A model generated the notes under the pieces. That model ran no database searches, had not been told where the DNA came from, and saw only the letters and a program-made list of their open reading frames with translations. A DNA stretch of 41,240 bases from Lysinibacillus macroides. Lineage in GTDB: Bacteria > Bacillota > Bacilli > Bacillales_A > Planococcaceae. Below are positions 23,401 through 34,679 of this stretch, piece after piece. Location of the stretch: NCBI RefSeq assembly GCF_001281525.1, contig NZ_LGCI01000007.1:1-41240 (forward strand). Reading direction: 5' to 3'. Both the position numbers and the translations under genes were made by a program. The stretch's first letter is position 1, and each line of letters opens with the position of its first letter.

Positions 23401-25812
23401 TTATAATTTCACTCGTTGTAAACGCAATGCATTTAAGACAACAGATACGGAGCTAAACGCCATCGCTGCGCCTGCCACCCATGGAGCTAGTAAACCAATT
23501 GCAGCAATCGGAATACCTAATGAGTTATAGGCAAATGCCCAAAATAGATTTTGCTTAATATTACGCATTGTTTTACGGCTCATTAAAATAGCATCTGCAA
23601 TACTATTTAAGTCACCACGAATTAATGTAATATCTGCCGCTTCCATTGCAACATCTGTACCTGTACCAATCGCCATTCCAATATTCGCCGTAGCAAGTGC
23701 TGGTGCATCATTAATGCCATCACCCACCATCGCTACTTTTTTACCAGTAGCCTGCAATTTTTTTACTTCCTCTGCTTTGCCCTCTGGTAGAACCTCAGCA
23801 ATAACACGATCAACGCCAACCTCTCTCCCAATTGCCTGAGCTGTACGTTCATTATCTCCTGTCATCATAATGACTGTAATGCCCATTTCCTGTAGTCGAT
23901 GAATCGCTTCTTTTGATGTATCTTTTACTGTATCAGCAACTGCTACTAAGCCTGCATATTGACCGTTAATTGCTGCTAGCATAGCTGTTTTACCACTTCG
24001 TTCAAGCTGCTCCATTGCTGGTAAAACATCTTCAATCGAAATATTGTATTGCTGCATTAATTTCCGTGTACCAATGATAACACCTTGACCAGAAACAGTT
24101 GCCTGTACACCATAGCCTGGAATTGCCTCAAAAAATTGAACATCTCCTAGCTCAATACCACGCTCCTCAATCCCTTGGACAATTGCCTCTGCTAATGGGT
24201 GCTCTGACTGTTTCTCTGCTGCCCCAATTAATGATAAAAAGCGTGCTTCCTCCTGTCCCGAAGCTACTAACACATCTGTTAAAACAGGCTTACCATGGGT
24301 TACTGTACCTGTTTTATCGACAACCACTGTATCAATACTTTGCGTTTGCTCTAAGTGCTCGCCACCTTTAAATAAAATACCAAATTCAGCAGCACGTCCT
24401 GACCCTGCCATAATAGATGTTGGTGTAGCTAGCCCAAGCGCACATGGACAAGCAATCACAAGCACTGCAATTAATACTTCTAACGCAGGTGTAAACTCTC
24501 CTGGCTGCACCCAAATCAGCCACACTAAAAATGTGACAAGCGCAATACCAACAACAATTGGTACAAAAATACCTGAAATTTGGTCTGCCAAACGTTGAAT
24601 AGGCGCCTTTGAGCCTTGTGCATCCTCTACCACTTTAATAATTTGTGCTAAAGCTGTATCACGACCAACCTTTGTAGCCGTCATTTTAATAAAGCCGTTT
24701 TTATTGATTGTAGAACCAAATAATGGGTCACCTTGTTTTTTATCGACTGGTAAACTCTCACCTGTTAGCATGGATTCGTCAACGGCTGTTGTACCTTCTA
24801 TTACTTCGCCATCAACTGGAATTTTTTCACCCGGTTTAACGAGAATTGTATCGCCAATAATAACCTCTTCTAAAGGAACTTCCTTTTCCACGCCATCACG
24901 TACAACAATGGCTGTTTTTGCTTGTAGCCCCATTAGCTTTTTAATCGCCTCTGATGAGCGACCTTTTGCCTTTGCCTCAAATAATTTACCTAATAATATT
25001 AATGTAATTAAAACGGCACTTGTTTCAAAATAAAGATGTGGTCCATGATGTGAGCCTGCTGTGGCAATTGCTTGATAAACACTATAGAAATAAGCAGCCG
25101 ATGTGCCCATAACAACAAGGACATCCATATTGGCACTGCCATTGCGCAATGCTTTATAAGCACCTACATAAAACTGTTTACCAATAATAAATTGCACCGG
25201 GGTTGCTAGTAGCATTTGTACCCATGGATTCATCAAAAATTCTGGCACATATAAAAACGATGTAAATGAAAAATGCCCAACCATCGTCCACAGCAACGGC
25301 AGCGAAAGAATAGCTGATAAAATAAATTTTTGCTGCTGCTGTTTAATTGCCTTTTCTCGATGATCTACTGTTTCCTGTTCATCTACCTTTTGATGCGCCC
25401 CATAGCCTAGCTTTTCTACTCTTGCAATAATATCCACCATGCTTACCTCTGAAGGATTAAACTCAATCATTGCTTTTTCAAGTGCTAAGTTAACAGTAGC
25501 AGTAGATACACCGCTAAGTTTATTCAGTCCTTTTTCTATACGAGTCGCACAGGCTGCACAAGTCATCCCTGTAATATCAAGCTCTGCCTTTTGTTTCACA
25601 ATGGCATAGCCAAGTGCTTCAATTTTCTGCTCAAAATCTGCTTCACTTAGCTTTGCCGGATTATACTTAATAGATGATTTTTCAAGCGCTAAATTAACAG
25701 TTGCTTGTTCTACACCATCCATTTTATTTAAGCCTTTTTCTATACGAGTGGCACAGGCTGCACAGGTCATCCCTGTAATTTGCAAGTTTGCTTCTTTTAT
25801 TTCAGAACTCAT
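23401..25812 (-). CDS. copA: copper-exporting P1B-type ATPase
   Basis: An 803-residue Cu(I) efflux pump. There are two N-terminal heavy-metal domains, each with [17 protein letters not shown] (about residues 14-30 and 80-96). They are so alike, also in DNA, that a domain duplication or recent homogenisation is likely. Membrane helices follow, with the CPC metal site in [12 protein letters not shown], phosphorylation motif [10 protein letters not shown], the HP motif (SEHPLAEAI) and hinge [10 protein letters not shown]. Length and order are standard. It is the last gene of csoR-copZ-copA and has its own CsoR-type site upstream. Confidence 0.97.
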   Translation of the reverse strand: MSSEIKEANLQITGMTCAACATRIEKGLNKMDGVEQATVNLALEKSSIKYNPAKLSEADFEQKIEALGYAIVKQKAELDITGMTCAACATRIEKGLNKLSGVSTATVNLALEKAMIEFNPSEVSMVDIIARVEKLGYGAHQKVDEQETVDHREKAIKQQQQKFILSAILSLPLLWTMVGHFSFTSFLYVPEFLMNPWVQMLLATPVQFIIGKQFYVGAYKALRNGSANMDVLVVMGTSAAYFYSVYQAIATAGSHHGPHLYFETSAVLITLILLGKLFEAKAKGRSSEAIKKLMGLQAKTAIVVRDGVEKEVPLEEVIIGDTILVKPGEKIPVDGEVIEGTTAVDESMLTGESLPVDKKQGDPLFGSTINKNGFIKMTATKVGRDTALAQIIKVVEDAQGSKAPIQRLADQISGIFVPIVVGIALVTFLVWLIWVQPGEFTPALEVLIAVLVIACPCALGLATPTSIMAGSGRAAEFGILFKGGEHLEQTQSIDTVVVDKTGTVTHGKPVLTDVLVASGQEEARFLSLIGAAEKQSEHPLAEAIVQGIEERGIELGDVQFFEAIPGYGVQATVSGQGVIIGTRKLMQQYNISIEDVLPAMEQLERSGKTAMLAAINGQYAGLVAVADTVKDTSKEAIHRLQEMGITVIMMTGDNERTAQAIGREVGVDRVIAEVLPEGKAEEVKKLQATGKKVAMVGDGINDAPALATANIGMAIGTGTDVAMEAADITLIRGDLNSIADAILMSRKTMRNIKQNLFWAFAYNSLGIPIAAIGLLAPWVAGAAMAFSSVSVVLNALRLQRVKL

Positions 25813-25831
25813 CTATCTTCCACCTCTCCTT

Positions 25832-25848
25832 ATACCAATAGGGGGTAT
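25832..25848 (-). promoter_or_regulatory. CsoR-type operator upstream of copA
   Basis: ATACCaataggGGGTAT is a near-palindrome of the CsoR box type (ATACCC...GGGTAT), 20 bases before the copA start and downstream of copZ. It implies a copA promoter with its own copper control. Confidence 0.8.
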
Positions 25849-25893
25849 AAAATTTTGAAAATAAGAGAGTGCCTATAGAAGCACCCTGTAATA

Positions 25894-26103
25894 TTATTTT
25901 ACATCATAGCCTTGGTCATCAATTGTTTCTTTAATTTGCTCAAGTGATACTTTTGCATCATCGAAAGCTACATCAACTGAACCTTCCGCTAAATGAACGG
26001 TTACTTGCTCTACACCAGCTAAAGCACCTACACTTTTTTCCACCGCATTGACACAATGACCACATGACATTCCCTGTACATTTAATGTTACATTTTGCAT
26101 CAT
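25894..26103 (-). CDS. copZ: copper chaperone CopZ
   Basis: A 69-residue single heavy-metal domain with the GMSCGHC copper site (about residues 11-17) and the usual beta-alpha-beta pattern ending QGYDVK. It carries Cu(I) to CopA. The start could be either of two adjacent ATGs (26103 or 26100). A GGAGC ribosome-binding site precedes both. It lies 11 bases after csoR. Confidence 0.95.
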   Translation of the reverse strand: MMQNVTLNVQGMSCGHCVNAVEKSVGALAGVEQVTVHLAEGSVDVAFDDAKVSLEQIKETIDDQGYDVK

Positions 26104-26114
26104 AAATCGCTCCT

Positions 26115-26450
26115 TTATTTTTTCATTAATTTTTGAATAGTAACAACTAGCTCATCTAATACGGCTTCATCGCCCTCAGATAGACGATCCACGACACAGC
26201 CCTTTAAATGACCTTCTAATAATATTTTTGCAACACTATTTAAAGCAGACTGTGTAGCAGACAGCTGTGTAATTACATCATCACAATACACATCCTTTTC
26301 AATCATCCCTTTAATGCCACGAATCTGACCCTCAATACGATTTAATCGAGTAGTTAAATCCTTTTTCACACGCTCAGGATGATGACTTTTGCGACAAGAC
26401 GTAGCTTCCTCTGTATGACAAACATCCTCTTTTACGATATCCTCCATCAC
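26115..26450 (-). CDS. csoR: copper-sensing repressor CsoR
   Basis: A 111-residue DUF156-family repressor. The Cu(I) ligands Cys-His-Cys are visible in VYCDDVI and LLEGHLKGCV. The helical core begins RLNRIEGQIRGIKGMIE. Extra cysteine and histidine residues sit in the N-terminal tail (VCHTEEATSCRKSHH), which is longer than in B. subtilis CsoR. Apo-CsoR represses its own operon, and copper binding releases it. Operators are seen upstream of csoR and upstream of copA. Confidence 0.93.
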   Translation of the reverse strand: MMEDIVKEDVCHTEEATSCRKSHHPERVKKDLTTRLNRIEGQIRGIKGMIEKDVYCDDVITQLSATQSALNSVAKILLEGHLKGCVVDRLSEGDEAVLDELVVTIQKLMKK

Positions 26451-26479
26451 TACACCTCCGATTTCATATCTATCATACT

Positions 26480-26496
26480 ATACCCAAGAAGGGTAT
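26480..26496 (-). promoter_or_regulatory. CsoR operator upstream of csoR
   Basis: ATACCCaagaaGGGTAT, a perfect 6-5-6 palindrome of the CsoR type, about 30 bases before the csoR start. Confidence 0.88.
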
Positions 26497-26525
26497 GCAA
26501 GCGTTAAGGATTATTACTGACCGCT

Positions 26526-26819
26526 TTAATAGTATAGATTAGCCCATATTCCTTTAATCCAACCAATTATTTTTTTATAAGCCCATATTAAAATTTTAAT
26601 CATGTAGTAAAAAAATATAATATTCACGATAAAGCCTATTCCAAGGAAGCTAAAGCCTCCATTAGTATATAAATATAACCAATCAGCAGGAAAGCCATAG
26701 ATAGCTTTAATAAAATCTTCTCTACCATCTCTACTTCCACTAATAAAAGGTATACAAATTACTAAAACAATACTAATAATGATTATCCATATTTTATATA
26801 CACTGGATTTATCTTGCAT
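26526..26819 (-). CDS. small membrane protein of unknown function
   Basis: A 97-residue protein with two hydrophobic segments: an N-terminal one (IWIIIISIVLVICIPFI) and a central one (FLGIGFIVNIIFFYYMIKILIW). A 25-residue, partly charged loop between them contains SRDGREDFIKAIYGFPADW. The C-terminus is basic and aromatic. It is divergent from the secreted-protein gene at 26884, with about 65 bases between the starts, so the two may be regulated together. No family recognised. Confidence 0.65.
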   Translation of the reverse strand: MQDKSSVYKIWIIIISIVLVICIPFISGSRDGREDFIKAIYGFPADWLYLYTNGGFSFLGIGFIVNIIFFYYMIKILIWAYKKIIGWIKGIWANLYY

Positions 26820-26883
26820 AATTATCCTCCCTCGTTTATGATAATAATGTATAAAAAAAACAAATTTTGGGGGTTTTTAAAAA

Positions 26884-27564
26884 ATGAAAAAATTAATTTT
26901 ATCTCTTTTTCTTTCTCTTTTTGCAGTAAGCGCTATAGGAAGTACTGTTTTCGCATCACCAGAGGTTAATGAAGCTTCTAAAGAAATATTACCAAAAATA
27001 GAGTCTATTGCCAATAATTCGGATTATATTGATTTAATTGATATAAATGAATTACCTGAAGGGGCACCTGTTATTAACTTTGATACAGTGGAAGATTTCG
27101 AACAAGCTATCAAAGAATTAGAAAATGAAGATACAGAATTAAATTTATATGAAGACACAGAAAGCAGTTCTTTATCAACTCCTCTTATTACTACTATGGC
27201 TACTAGTTCAACAACTGACCGACTTGAAGTATGGGTAAAACCATCACTCAATCCTATTAAGAGCGCTACTCAACCAGTAACTGTTACTGTTGATTTAAGC
27301 TATCGTTATAACGGAAGTGGATCCAGCAAAACATTCTCATCAATAACGGGAGTTTCATCTTTTAGCTTAGCATTCCCAACAACTTGGGTACAAACTGGTT
27401 ATAGTAGTTTTTTCTATAATTTTAATAAAGGAGTTACTATAGAACTATTAGGTTATAACCGGTTAGGTATAGTAATTGGCGAGCAACCTATAGGGGCACA
27501 AGTAAAGGATGAAATAACATTTAGCTATGCTTTAGGTGGCTCAAAAACTCTATTTGAAAAGTAA
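26884..27564 (+). CDS. secreted protein of unknown function
   Basis: A 226-residue exported protein with a good signal peptide (LSLFLSLFAVSAIGSTVFA, cleavage after VFA). An acidic helical propeptide-like region follows (about 25-95, with FDTVEDFEQAIKELENED), then a Ser/Thr-rich C-terminal domain with alternating strands (LEVWVKPSL, VTVTVDLSYRYNG, EITFSYALGG). The ribosome-binding site is GGGGG, 8 bases before ATG. The plan (signal, acidic helix, beta domain) is like that of the protein at 19275-19976, though I see no clear sequence identity. The function is unknown. Confidence 0.75.
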   Translation: MKKLILSLFLSLFAVSAIGSTVFASPEVNEASKEILPKIESIANNSDYIDLIDINELPEGAPVINFDTVEDFEQAIKELENEDTELNLYEDTESSSLSTPLITTMATSSTTDRLEVWVKPSLNPIKSATQPVTVTVDLSYRYNGSGSSKTFSSITGVSSFSLAFPTTWVQTGYSSFFYNFNKGVTIELLGYNRLGIVIGEQPIGAQVKDEITFSYALGGSKTLFEK

Positions 27565-27634
27565 ATATTATTATATTATCTGTAGTTAAAAACGCTGAAA
27601 AGTGAAATTTGATATATAAATAAAATACCTTACT

Positions 27635-27675
27635 AGGCTGTTTAATCCCCATATTTAATGGGAATTAAGCAGCCT
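27635..27675 (+). terminator. terminator-like hairpin after the secreted-protein gene
   Basis: AGGCTGTTTAATCCCCAT pairs with ATGGGAATTAAGCAGCCT over 18 positions (two G-U pairs), loop ATTTA. A modest T tract (CATTTTACTC) follows. Confidence 0.7.
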
Positions 27676-27824
27676 CATTTTACTCTTATTCTTTCCTTAT
27701 CTTTTCATTGGTCAACAAATAGTGCTTTACACAAGTAATAGATTGTAAAATCATAGGTTAGAAATGCCGATGTTTCAGATTTTGAAGAAAGCTTTTCTAG
27801 CAAGTTTAAAAAATTAGAACGTAA
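27676..27824. other. spacer with possible gene-end remnant
   Basis: No intact gene. On the plus strand the last ~70 bases read as a short C-terminal-like peptide (RNADVSDFEESFSSKFKKLERN is 22 residues, so only its pattern is noted: acidic, then Lys-rich, then stop at about 27827). It has no start and no recognised relative. Confidence 0.25.
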
Positions 27825-28766
27825 TTAATGGTGATGATGCTCATTTTTCAATTGACACAAAATTGAATTATCGTGCTGATGGGAAGCTGTTTCTAGCTGA
27901 ATTGTGACATGCTTAATGCCTTTATGCTCAAGATTATGTTCAACCTTTCGCAATATATGCTCGCTATCAGCTACTGTTAATTGCCCATCAACAACCGCAT
28001 GACAGGACAATGCATTTGTACCACTTGTAATTGTCCAAATGTGTAAATCATGAATGCTTTTAATACCATTTGTTTGTTCAATCACTTCAACGATTTCTGT
28101 CACATCTACATTCTTCGGTGTGCCCTCCATTAAAATATGAACAGCATCCTTTGTGACGTAATAGCCGCTTCTTAGCACCAGTAACGCTACAATGACACTT
28201 GCCAGTGGGTCCGCCCAGCCCCAGCCTAAAAACATGATTAATAATGCGGCAATAATAGCTCCTACAGACCCTAGCATATCACTAAGCACATGTAAAAAGG
28301 CACCACGCATATTTAAGTTATCCTTTGTATCACTACCACGCATCATAATCCACGCCACTAAAATATTTACTAAAAGCCCGATTGTACTAATAATAAGCAT
28401 CCCAGTTGTCGCTACTGCTGGTGGATTGGCAAAGCGTTCAATTGCCTCATAACAAATAAATAATGCGATACCGATTAATGTTACACCATTTAACACAGCT
28501 GCTAAAATTTCAAATCGTTTATAACCATAAGTTTTACTATAGCTAGCAGCCTTTTCCCCCATGATAAAAGCTAACAGGGCAATACCTAAAGAAATAGCGT
28601 CACTTAACATATGTCCTGCATCTGACAGAAGTGCCAAGCTATTTGTAACAAAGCCACCGATTGCCTCAATAATCATGTAGCTTGTAATAATAATAAATGA
28701 TAGTAATAATACTTTTTTATTTGCACCATGTGTATGGTCATGTCCATGATCGTGATGATGTCCCAT
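27825..28766 (-). CDS. czcD: cation diffusion facilitator, zinc efflux (CzcD-like)
   Basis: A 313-residue CDF transporter with six membrane helices. His-rich ends (HHHDHGHDHTHG at the start, HHHH at the end) and the metal-site motifs in LLSDAGHMLSDAISL (helix 2) and HVLSDMLGSVGA (helix 5) favour Zn2+. The cytoplasmic C-terminal domain (about 210-300) has HDLHIWTI. It is expected to export Zn (and perhaps Co or Cd) in exchange for protons. It lies 14 bases after the ArsR-family repressor gene in the same operon. Confidence 0.93.
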   Translation of the reverse strand: MGHHHDHGHDHTHGANKKVLLLSFIIITSYMIIEAIGGFVTNSLALLSDAGHMLSDAISLGIALLAFIMGEKAASYSKTYGYKRFEILAAVLNGVTLIGIALFICYEAIERFANPPAVATTGMLIISTIGLLVNILVAWIMMRGSDTKDNLNMRGAFLHVLSDMLGSVGAIIAALLIMFLGWGWADPLASVIVALLVLRSGYYVTKDAVHILMEGTPKNVDVTEIVEVIEQTNGIKSIHDLHIWTITSGTNALSCHAVVDGQLTVADSEHILRKVEHNLEHKGIKHVTIQLETASHQHDNSILCQLKNEHHHH

Positions 28767-28780
28767 TAGTATCCCTCCAT

Positions 28781-29086
28781 TTAATGATGTGCTGCATGGT
28801 CAATTGCTTGTTTCAATAAATTCATAACATGGTCGTCATCCTTTGAATAGTATAGGGTCGTGCCCTCTCGTCGAAACTTCACCAAGCGTAAATTTTTTAA
28901 AAAACGCAATTGATGTGAAACGGTTGATTGACCTAAATCTAATATTTCTGCAATATCATTGACGGAATGCTCATCTGTACATAATAAATTTAAAATACGA
29001 ATGCGTGTTGGATCACTTAATGCTTTAAATGTTTGCGAAACTACAAACAATGTTTCCTCATCTAAATGCTGATTGCCATTACTCAT
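28781..29086 (-). CDS. czrA: ArsR/SmtB-family zinc repressor (CzrA-like)
   Basis: A 101-residue winged-helix regulator. The recognition helix is in [21 protein letters not shown]. The alpha-5 metal site of CzrA/SmtB, D-x-H-x10-H-x2-H, is visible at the end ([18 protein letters not shown]), whereas the alpha-3 cysteines of arsenic or cadmium sensors are absent. It should repress itself and czcD until zinc binds. A matching inverted repeat lies directly upstream. Confidence 0.9.
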   Translation of the reverse strand: MSNGNQHLDEETLFVVSQTFKALSDPTRIRILNLLCTDEHSVNDIAEILDLGQSTVSHQLRFLKNLRLVKFRREGTTLYYSKDDDHVMNLLKQAIDHAAHH

Positions 29087-29105
29087 AATAACTCACTCCT
29101 TTTAT

Positions 29106-29125
29106 ATATGAACATATATTCATAT
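29106..29125 (-). promoter_or_regulatory. CzrA-type operator
   Basis: ATATGAACATATATTCATAT: arms ATATGAA and TTCATAT around six bases. This matches the TGAA...TTCA half-site type bound by SmtB/CzrA repressors, about 20 bases before the repressor start. Confidence 0.82.
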
Positions 29126-29266
29126 ATAAATATATAATGATTGCTTATTATTGTCAAACGCTTTGGAAAATATAAAATGCCATGCCCCTACTAACAGGAG
29201 GCATAGCATGAAACGCAATCACTACAATTATTAAGAAAATAACGAACGAGCCCATTATGAATTTTT

Positions 29267-30301
29267 TTAAAATCTCACCTTATTTTTAGCTAAAGCTTCC
29301 TTTAGCTCTGTAGGATTGTCAGATTTTATAGCTATATACTGATACTTCTTTTCAATCCCTATCATAAAGGTTACGGTAACGGGCTGCTTTAATTGCACAA
29401 TAAAATCAGGCTGGACGCTTTCAAAATCACGCAAAATAAAATCGATCGTTTCCTTTGAGCGTTTTTGAGCAAGTAGCTCTGAATCATCTATAATTGCTGC
29501 AATATTATCAAGATCAATTTTGGCACGCTTTATTAATCCTAATGATAGATACATGGATTTTTTATCTATAAAAATTGGATTTAGACGCATCGCCTGTAAA
29601 TCTGCTAAGAAAAAAATAACCGAATAAATATTAAAAATTAATAACACAATGGAGACAATTGGCGCTTTGGTATGTAGCCAATAATGTATGCCAATGGTTT
29701 CTACAATAATGGCATGAATTATCATAATTTGAAATGCCATATAATTTGATTTTTTATATAATGTAAGCCCTTTAGGAACTGCTTGTCGCCAGCTGCCAAA
29801 AGCATAATATAGGACAAGCATTTCTGAACAAATCACTTGAATAATTGGATGCTGCTTCACATATTTCCCTACAGCCTGTGAAAATGCAAATAATGTTGGT
29901 AGCTGATTCTCTTTCACATCATGGATAATCTTCGGCATATAGCGTAGCAATGTTACAATCAATAAACATTCCACCAATACAAGACAGCCCTCAACGACAA
30001 TGCCACTCCATGTTATCATCGCATACGGTGCTAATAATTCCGTTGGCACTATTAATCGAAGCAAGATACAGCCAAATGCCACAAGTGCAATCAATGCCTT
30101 CAGTGAAAATTTATTGCGGTAAAGTATCATAAACAGCGGGAAACAAATCATTAAATCTAATAATGATCCTAACACAACAGCCTGTGCCTCATCAGGTAAT
30201 AAGTTGATTCCTAGAGATGTTTGGTACAGCATATAATTACCGCTTAACACAAATATCACTAGAATAAGCCATATAGGTTTTGATTTTTCAATCCAGCTCA
30301 T
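29267..30301 (-). CDS. membrane protein of unknown function
   Basis: A 344-residue protein with seven or so hydrophobic segments in the first ~240 residues (WLILVIFVLSGNYMLYQ at the start), and a soluble C-terminal ~100 residues with alternating strands (FIVQLKQPVTVTFMIGIEKK, QYIAIKSDNP) that looks like a PH-type beta domain. The combination is common in uncharacterised Bacillaceae proteins. It overlaps the MarR gene by four bases (ATGA), so expression is coupled and the regulator probably controls it. Confidence 0.7.
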   Translation of the reverse strand: MSWIEKSKPIWLILVIFVLSGNYMLYQTSLGINLLPDEAQAVVLGSLLDLMICFPLFMILYRNKFSLKALIALVAFGCILLRLIVPTELLAPYAMITWSGIVVEGCLVLVECLLIVTLLRYMPKIIHDVKENQLPTLFAFSQAVGKYVKQHPIIQVICSEMLVLYYAFGSWRQAVPKGLTLYKKSNYMAFQIMIIHAIIVETIGIHYWLHTKAPIVSIVLLIFNIYSVIFFLADLQAMRLNPIFIDKKSMYLSLGLIKRAKIDLDNIAAIIDDSELLAQKRSKETIDFILRDFESVQPDFIVQLKQPVTVTFMIGIEKKYQYIAIKSDNPTELKEALAKNKVRF

Positions 30302-30729
30302 GCTTTATCCCTCCTAACGATTGTTAATAAATTTTCTAAAATACGTACTAAATGCTGTAAATCTTCTGATGGTAATTGACCATAAATAGCAGAGGCAGTG
30401 TCTTGCTCAAATTGCTTTAGTTGATTAAAATATTGCTGCCCTTTTTCTGCTAGTTCTAGTTTAATTTCACGTCGATTTTCTGGGTTAATCGTTCGATGAA
30501 TATATCCTTTGCCCTCCAGCTTATTTAAAAGCTGACTGACAGCGCTAGTTGTTACACGTAATGTAGTGGCAATATCCTTTGTAGTTGTTGCTCCTGCACG
30601 AATTAGCTCTAATAGTAATACTTGCTTAGCTGTTAATTGATTATCCAGCATCGTCTCATATTGAACGGCCATCTGAATATTTAATTGATCCTGTAAACGA
30701 TTAATTTTTTCGATTATATCCATTATCAT
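30298..30729 (-). CDS. MarR-family transcriptional regulator
   Basis: A 143-residue winged-helix protein: TTKDIATTLRVTTSAVSQLL (helix-turn-helix, about residues 52-71), wing KGYIHRTINPENRREIKLELAEKG. MarR dimers usually repress their own operon until a phenolic or other ligand binds. The ligand is unknown. Its operon partner is the membrane protein downstream. A long perfect inverted repeat just upstream is its likely operator. Confidence 0.88.
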   Translation of the reverse strand: MIMDIIEKINRLQDQLNIQMAVQYETMLDNQLTAKQVLLLELIRAGATTTKDIATTLRVTTSAVSQLLNKLEGKGYIHRTINPENRREIKLELAEKGQQYFNQLKQFEQDTASAIYGQLPSEDLQHLVRILENLLTIVRRDKA

Positions 30730-30745
30730 TGATAATCACCTTTAT

Positions 30746-30780
30746 AATTAAGATACCTTTATAATAAAGGTATCTTAATT
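30746..30780. promoter_or_regulatory. perfect inverted repeat, probable MarR operator
   Basis: Two 15-base arms (AATTAAGATACCTTT and AAAGGTATCTTAATT) around a 5-base centre, about 17 bases before the marR start. The arms match at every position. It lies between marR (minus) and tadA (plus), so it could also affect tadA. It lacks a T-run, so it is not an ordinary terminator. Confidence 0.8.
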
Positions 30781-30836
30781 AAATAACTATCTTAAAATTT
30801 TGATATTGCTAACAAACCAAGCTAAACTGAGAATAA

Positions 30837-31376
<540 letters not shown>

Positions 31377-31380
31377 GACA

Positions 31381-31426
31381 AAAGCTATTTTAGATTTTCC
31401 TTAAGCAAGGTATCTAAAATAGCTTT
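31381..31426. terminator. terminator between tadA and serS
   Basis: AAAGCTATTTTAGA pairs perfectly with TCTAAAATAGCTTT, loop of 18 bases. TTGTTTATTTT follows on the plus strand and a TTTGTCTTAC tract on the minus strand, so it may serve both genes. Confidence 0.8.
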
Positions 31427-31432
31427 TGTTGT

Positions 31433-31462
31433 TTATTTTGGTGTGATTATTTCTTTGCCACC
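31433..31462 (-). repeat. vestigial second copy of the serS 3' end
   Basis: Ten minus-strand codons reading GGKEIITPK-stop match the true serS end ([13 protein letters not shown] at 31525) at 25 of 30 bases. The sequence between the two has no further serS similarity that I can see. Confidence 0.6.
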
Positions 31463-31524
31463 GAATTACTATACTTCCTTAGGTTGCATCTGCCGCTTCT
31501 CTTTCAGTGCAGAGCCGACCTTGT

Positions 31525-32808
<1,284 letters not shown>

Positions 32809-32835
32809 TCATACCTCCAGTAAATGATTGAAATT

Positions 32836-33070
32836 AGAACACAAAAAAGCCCCCATCCCCTAAAAGGGACGAGAGCTACCCGCGTTGCCACCCTAATTGA
32901 CTAGGCATATGCCTAATCCGCTTATTTCATAACGGCATTTCAGCCGGCTACAGCCTACTTATTGACTTCGACTGTGCAACTCCAGGACGGATTCACAAGT
33001 GCTTTTATCAGCTTCCACCAGCCGCTGACTCTCTAAAAAAAACGTGCTTGTTACTACTTCCTATCATCGT
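32836..33070 (-). promoter_or_regulatory. T-box riboswitch (serine) of serS
   Basis: On the minus strand the leader contains the T-box AGGGTGGCAACGCGGG (32894-32879), followed by a stem and a terminator (GTCCC...GGGGA with GGGGGCTTTTTT, about 32870-32840). Upstream is a long stem I region with a candidate specifier TCC (32991-32989, in GTGAATCCGTCC), a serine codon. Uncharged tRNA-Ser would pair with specifier and T-box and prevent termination. The specifier choice fits but has not been folded. Confidence 0.9.
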
Positions 33071-33125
33071 GTTCAGTTATTTAAAATTTAACCATACTGT
33101 ACTATATGAAAACAGATTTTGCAAG

Positions 33126-33689
33126 TCATACTATAGATACTACAAAATATTCGAGAATACGTGTGTCTGCTGTTAATTCGGGGTGGAACGAACAGCCTAA
33201 TAAATGTCCATCCTGTGCTAAGATAATTCTTCCTTCATGCTGAGCAAGAACCTCAACATCTTGCCCCACTGCTTCAATATGAGGTGCACGTATAAATACT
33301 GCTGGAATTGCATTACCTATTTTAGGAATATCCACCTTTATTTCAAAGCTATCCACCTGACGACCATATGAGTTTCTTGCTACTGTCACATTCATAACAG
33401 CTAAGTGTGGTTTATCACCTACTAAATTATTCGCTAATAAAATTAATCCTGCACATGTTCCAAACATTGGTAAGCCTTGCTGTGCGAGATTTTGTATTGG
33501 CTCCAATAGCTCAAAGCGATCCAGCAATTTGCGCATCGTTGTACTTTCTCCGCCGGGCAATATAAGACCATCAATTTTCATTAAATCCTGTCTATGCTTT
33601 ACTAAAACAGCTTCACAGCCAAGCGCTTCTAACATTTGAACATGCTCACGCACCGCTCCCTGTAACGCTAAAACGCCAATTCGTTTCAT
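33126..33689 (-). CDS. pdxT: pyridoxal 5'-phosphate synthase glutaminase subunit PdxT
   Basis: A class I glutamine amidotransferase of 187 residues. The catalytic Cys is in FGTCAGLILLA (near residue 78), the oxyanion-hole block is LPGGESTT, and the His-Glu pair is in SFHPELT. It releases ammonia from glutamine and passes it to PdxS. It follows pdxS after one base, so the subunits are made in balance. Confidence 0.96.
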   Translation of the reverse strand: MKRIGVLALQGAVREHVQMLEALGCEAVLVKHRQDLMKIDGLILPGGESTTMRKLLDRFELLEPIQNLAQQGLPMFGTCAGLILLANNLVGDKPHLAVMNVTVARNSYGRQVDSFEIKVDIPKIGNAIPAVFIRAPHIEAVGQDVEVLAQHEGRIILAQDGHLLGCSFHPELTADTRILEYFVVSIV

Positions 33690-33690
33690 G

Positions 33691-34578
33691 CTACCAGCCT
33701 CGCTCCTGCATACGTTCGTTTTGCCCTAGCTGTGCAATGTCAATGCCCTTCATAGGTACACCAAGCTCTTTTGATATGTCAGCAATTAACTTATAATTTT
33801 TGTAATGTGTTGTTGCCTCTACAATCGCACGCGCGAATTTTTCAGGATTGTCGGATTTGAAAATACCTGAGCCAACGAATACGCCATCAGCCCCAAGCTC
33901 CATCATTAATGCAGCATCGGCAGGCGTAGCAACACCACCTGCTGCAAAGTTAACTACTGGTAATCGACCAAGACGTTTAATCTCTCTTAATAACCCAAAA
34001 GGCGCTCCCAGTGATTTTGCCTCTGTCATTAACTCATCCTCTGTCATACCTACTACCTTACGTATCTGAGCATTTACTTTGCGAATATGTCGAACTGCCT
34101 CAACAATATTCCCTGTTCCTGGTTCGCCCTTTGTTCGTAGCATCGCTGCACCTTCCCCGATACGTCGAGTTGCTTCTCCTAAATCACGACAGCCACAAAC
34201 AAAGGGTACTGTGTAATCACTTTTTAATAAATGATACTCTTCATCTGCTGGTGTTAAAACTTCACTTTCATCAATATAGTCAACTCCCATTGCTTCTAAC
34301 ACACGAGCTTCCACAATATGCCCAATACGAGCTTTTGCCATTACAGGAATAGATACAGCTCCCATTACCTCTTCAACAATCCGTGGATCAGCCATACGTG
34401 CAACACCGCCCGCTTTACGAATATCGGAAGGCACTCTTTCTAATGCCATCACAGCTACTGCTCCTGCTGCTTCCGCAATTTTTGCTTGTTCAGCATTAAT
34501 AACGTCCATAATAACGCCACCCTTTTGCATTTCCGCCATCCCGCGTTTTACCAATTCTGTACCTGTTTGTTTCATCAT
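33691..34578 (-). CDS. pdxS: pyridoxal 5'-phosphate synthase subunit PdxS
   Basis: A 295-residue (beta/alpha)8 synthase that makes PLP from ribose 5-phosphate, glyceraldehyde 3-phosphate and ammonia. I use ATG 34578, 5 bases after GGAGG. The longer frame starts in that ribosome-binding site. The N-terminus ([20 protein letters not shown]) is standard. Active-site lysines lie in [15 protein letters not shown] and near [15 protein letters not shown], and [16 protein letters not shown] forms the phosphate loop. Divergent pdxR is the likely activator. Confidence 0.96.
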   Translation of the reverse strand: MMKQTGTELVKRGMAEMQKGGVIMDVINAEQAKIAEAAGAVAVMALERVPSDIRKAGGVARMADPRIVEEVMGAVSIPVMAKARIGHIVEARVLEAMGVDYIDESEVLTPADEEYHLLKSDYTVPFVCGCRDLGEATRRIGEGAAMLRTKGEPGTGNIVEAVRHIRKVNAQIRKVVGMTEDELMTEAKSLGAPFGLLREIKRLGRLPVVNFAAGGVATPADAALMMELGADGVFVGSGIFKSDNPEKFARAIVEATTHYKNYKLIADISKELGVPMKGIDIAQLGQNERMQERGW

Positions 34579-34679
34579 TCTAACCTCCACCTTTGTGATG
34601 GAATTTAGTATAATAGAAATTGACCATATAAAAATATCCAGTTTTCTAAATAATTATAAGGTCAGGAGGAATATAACCT

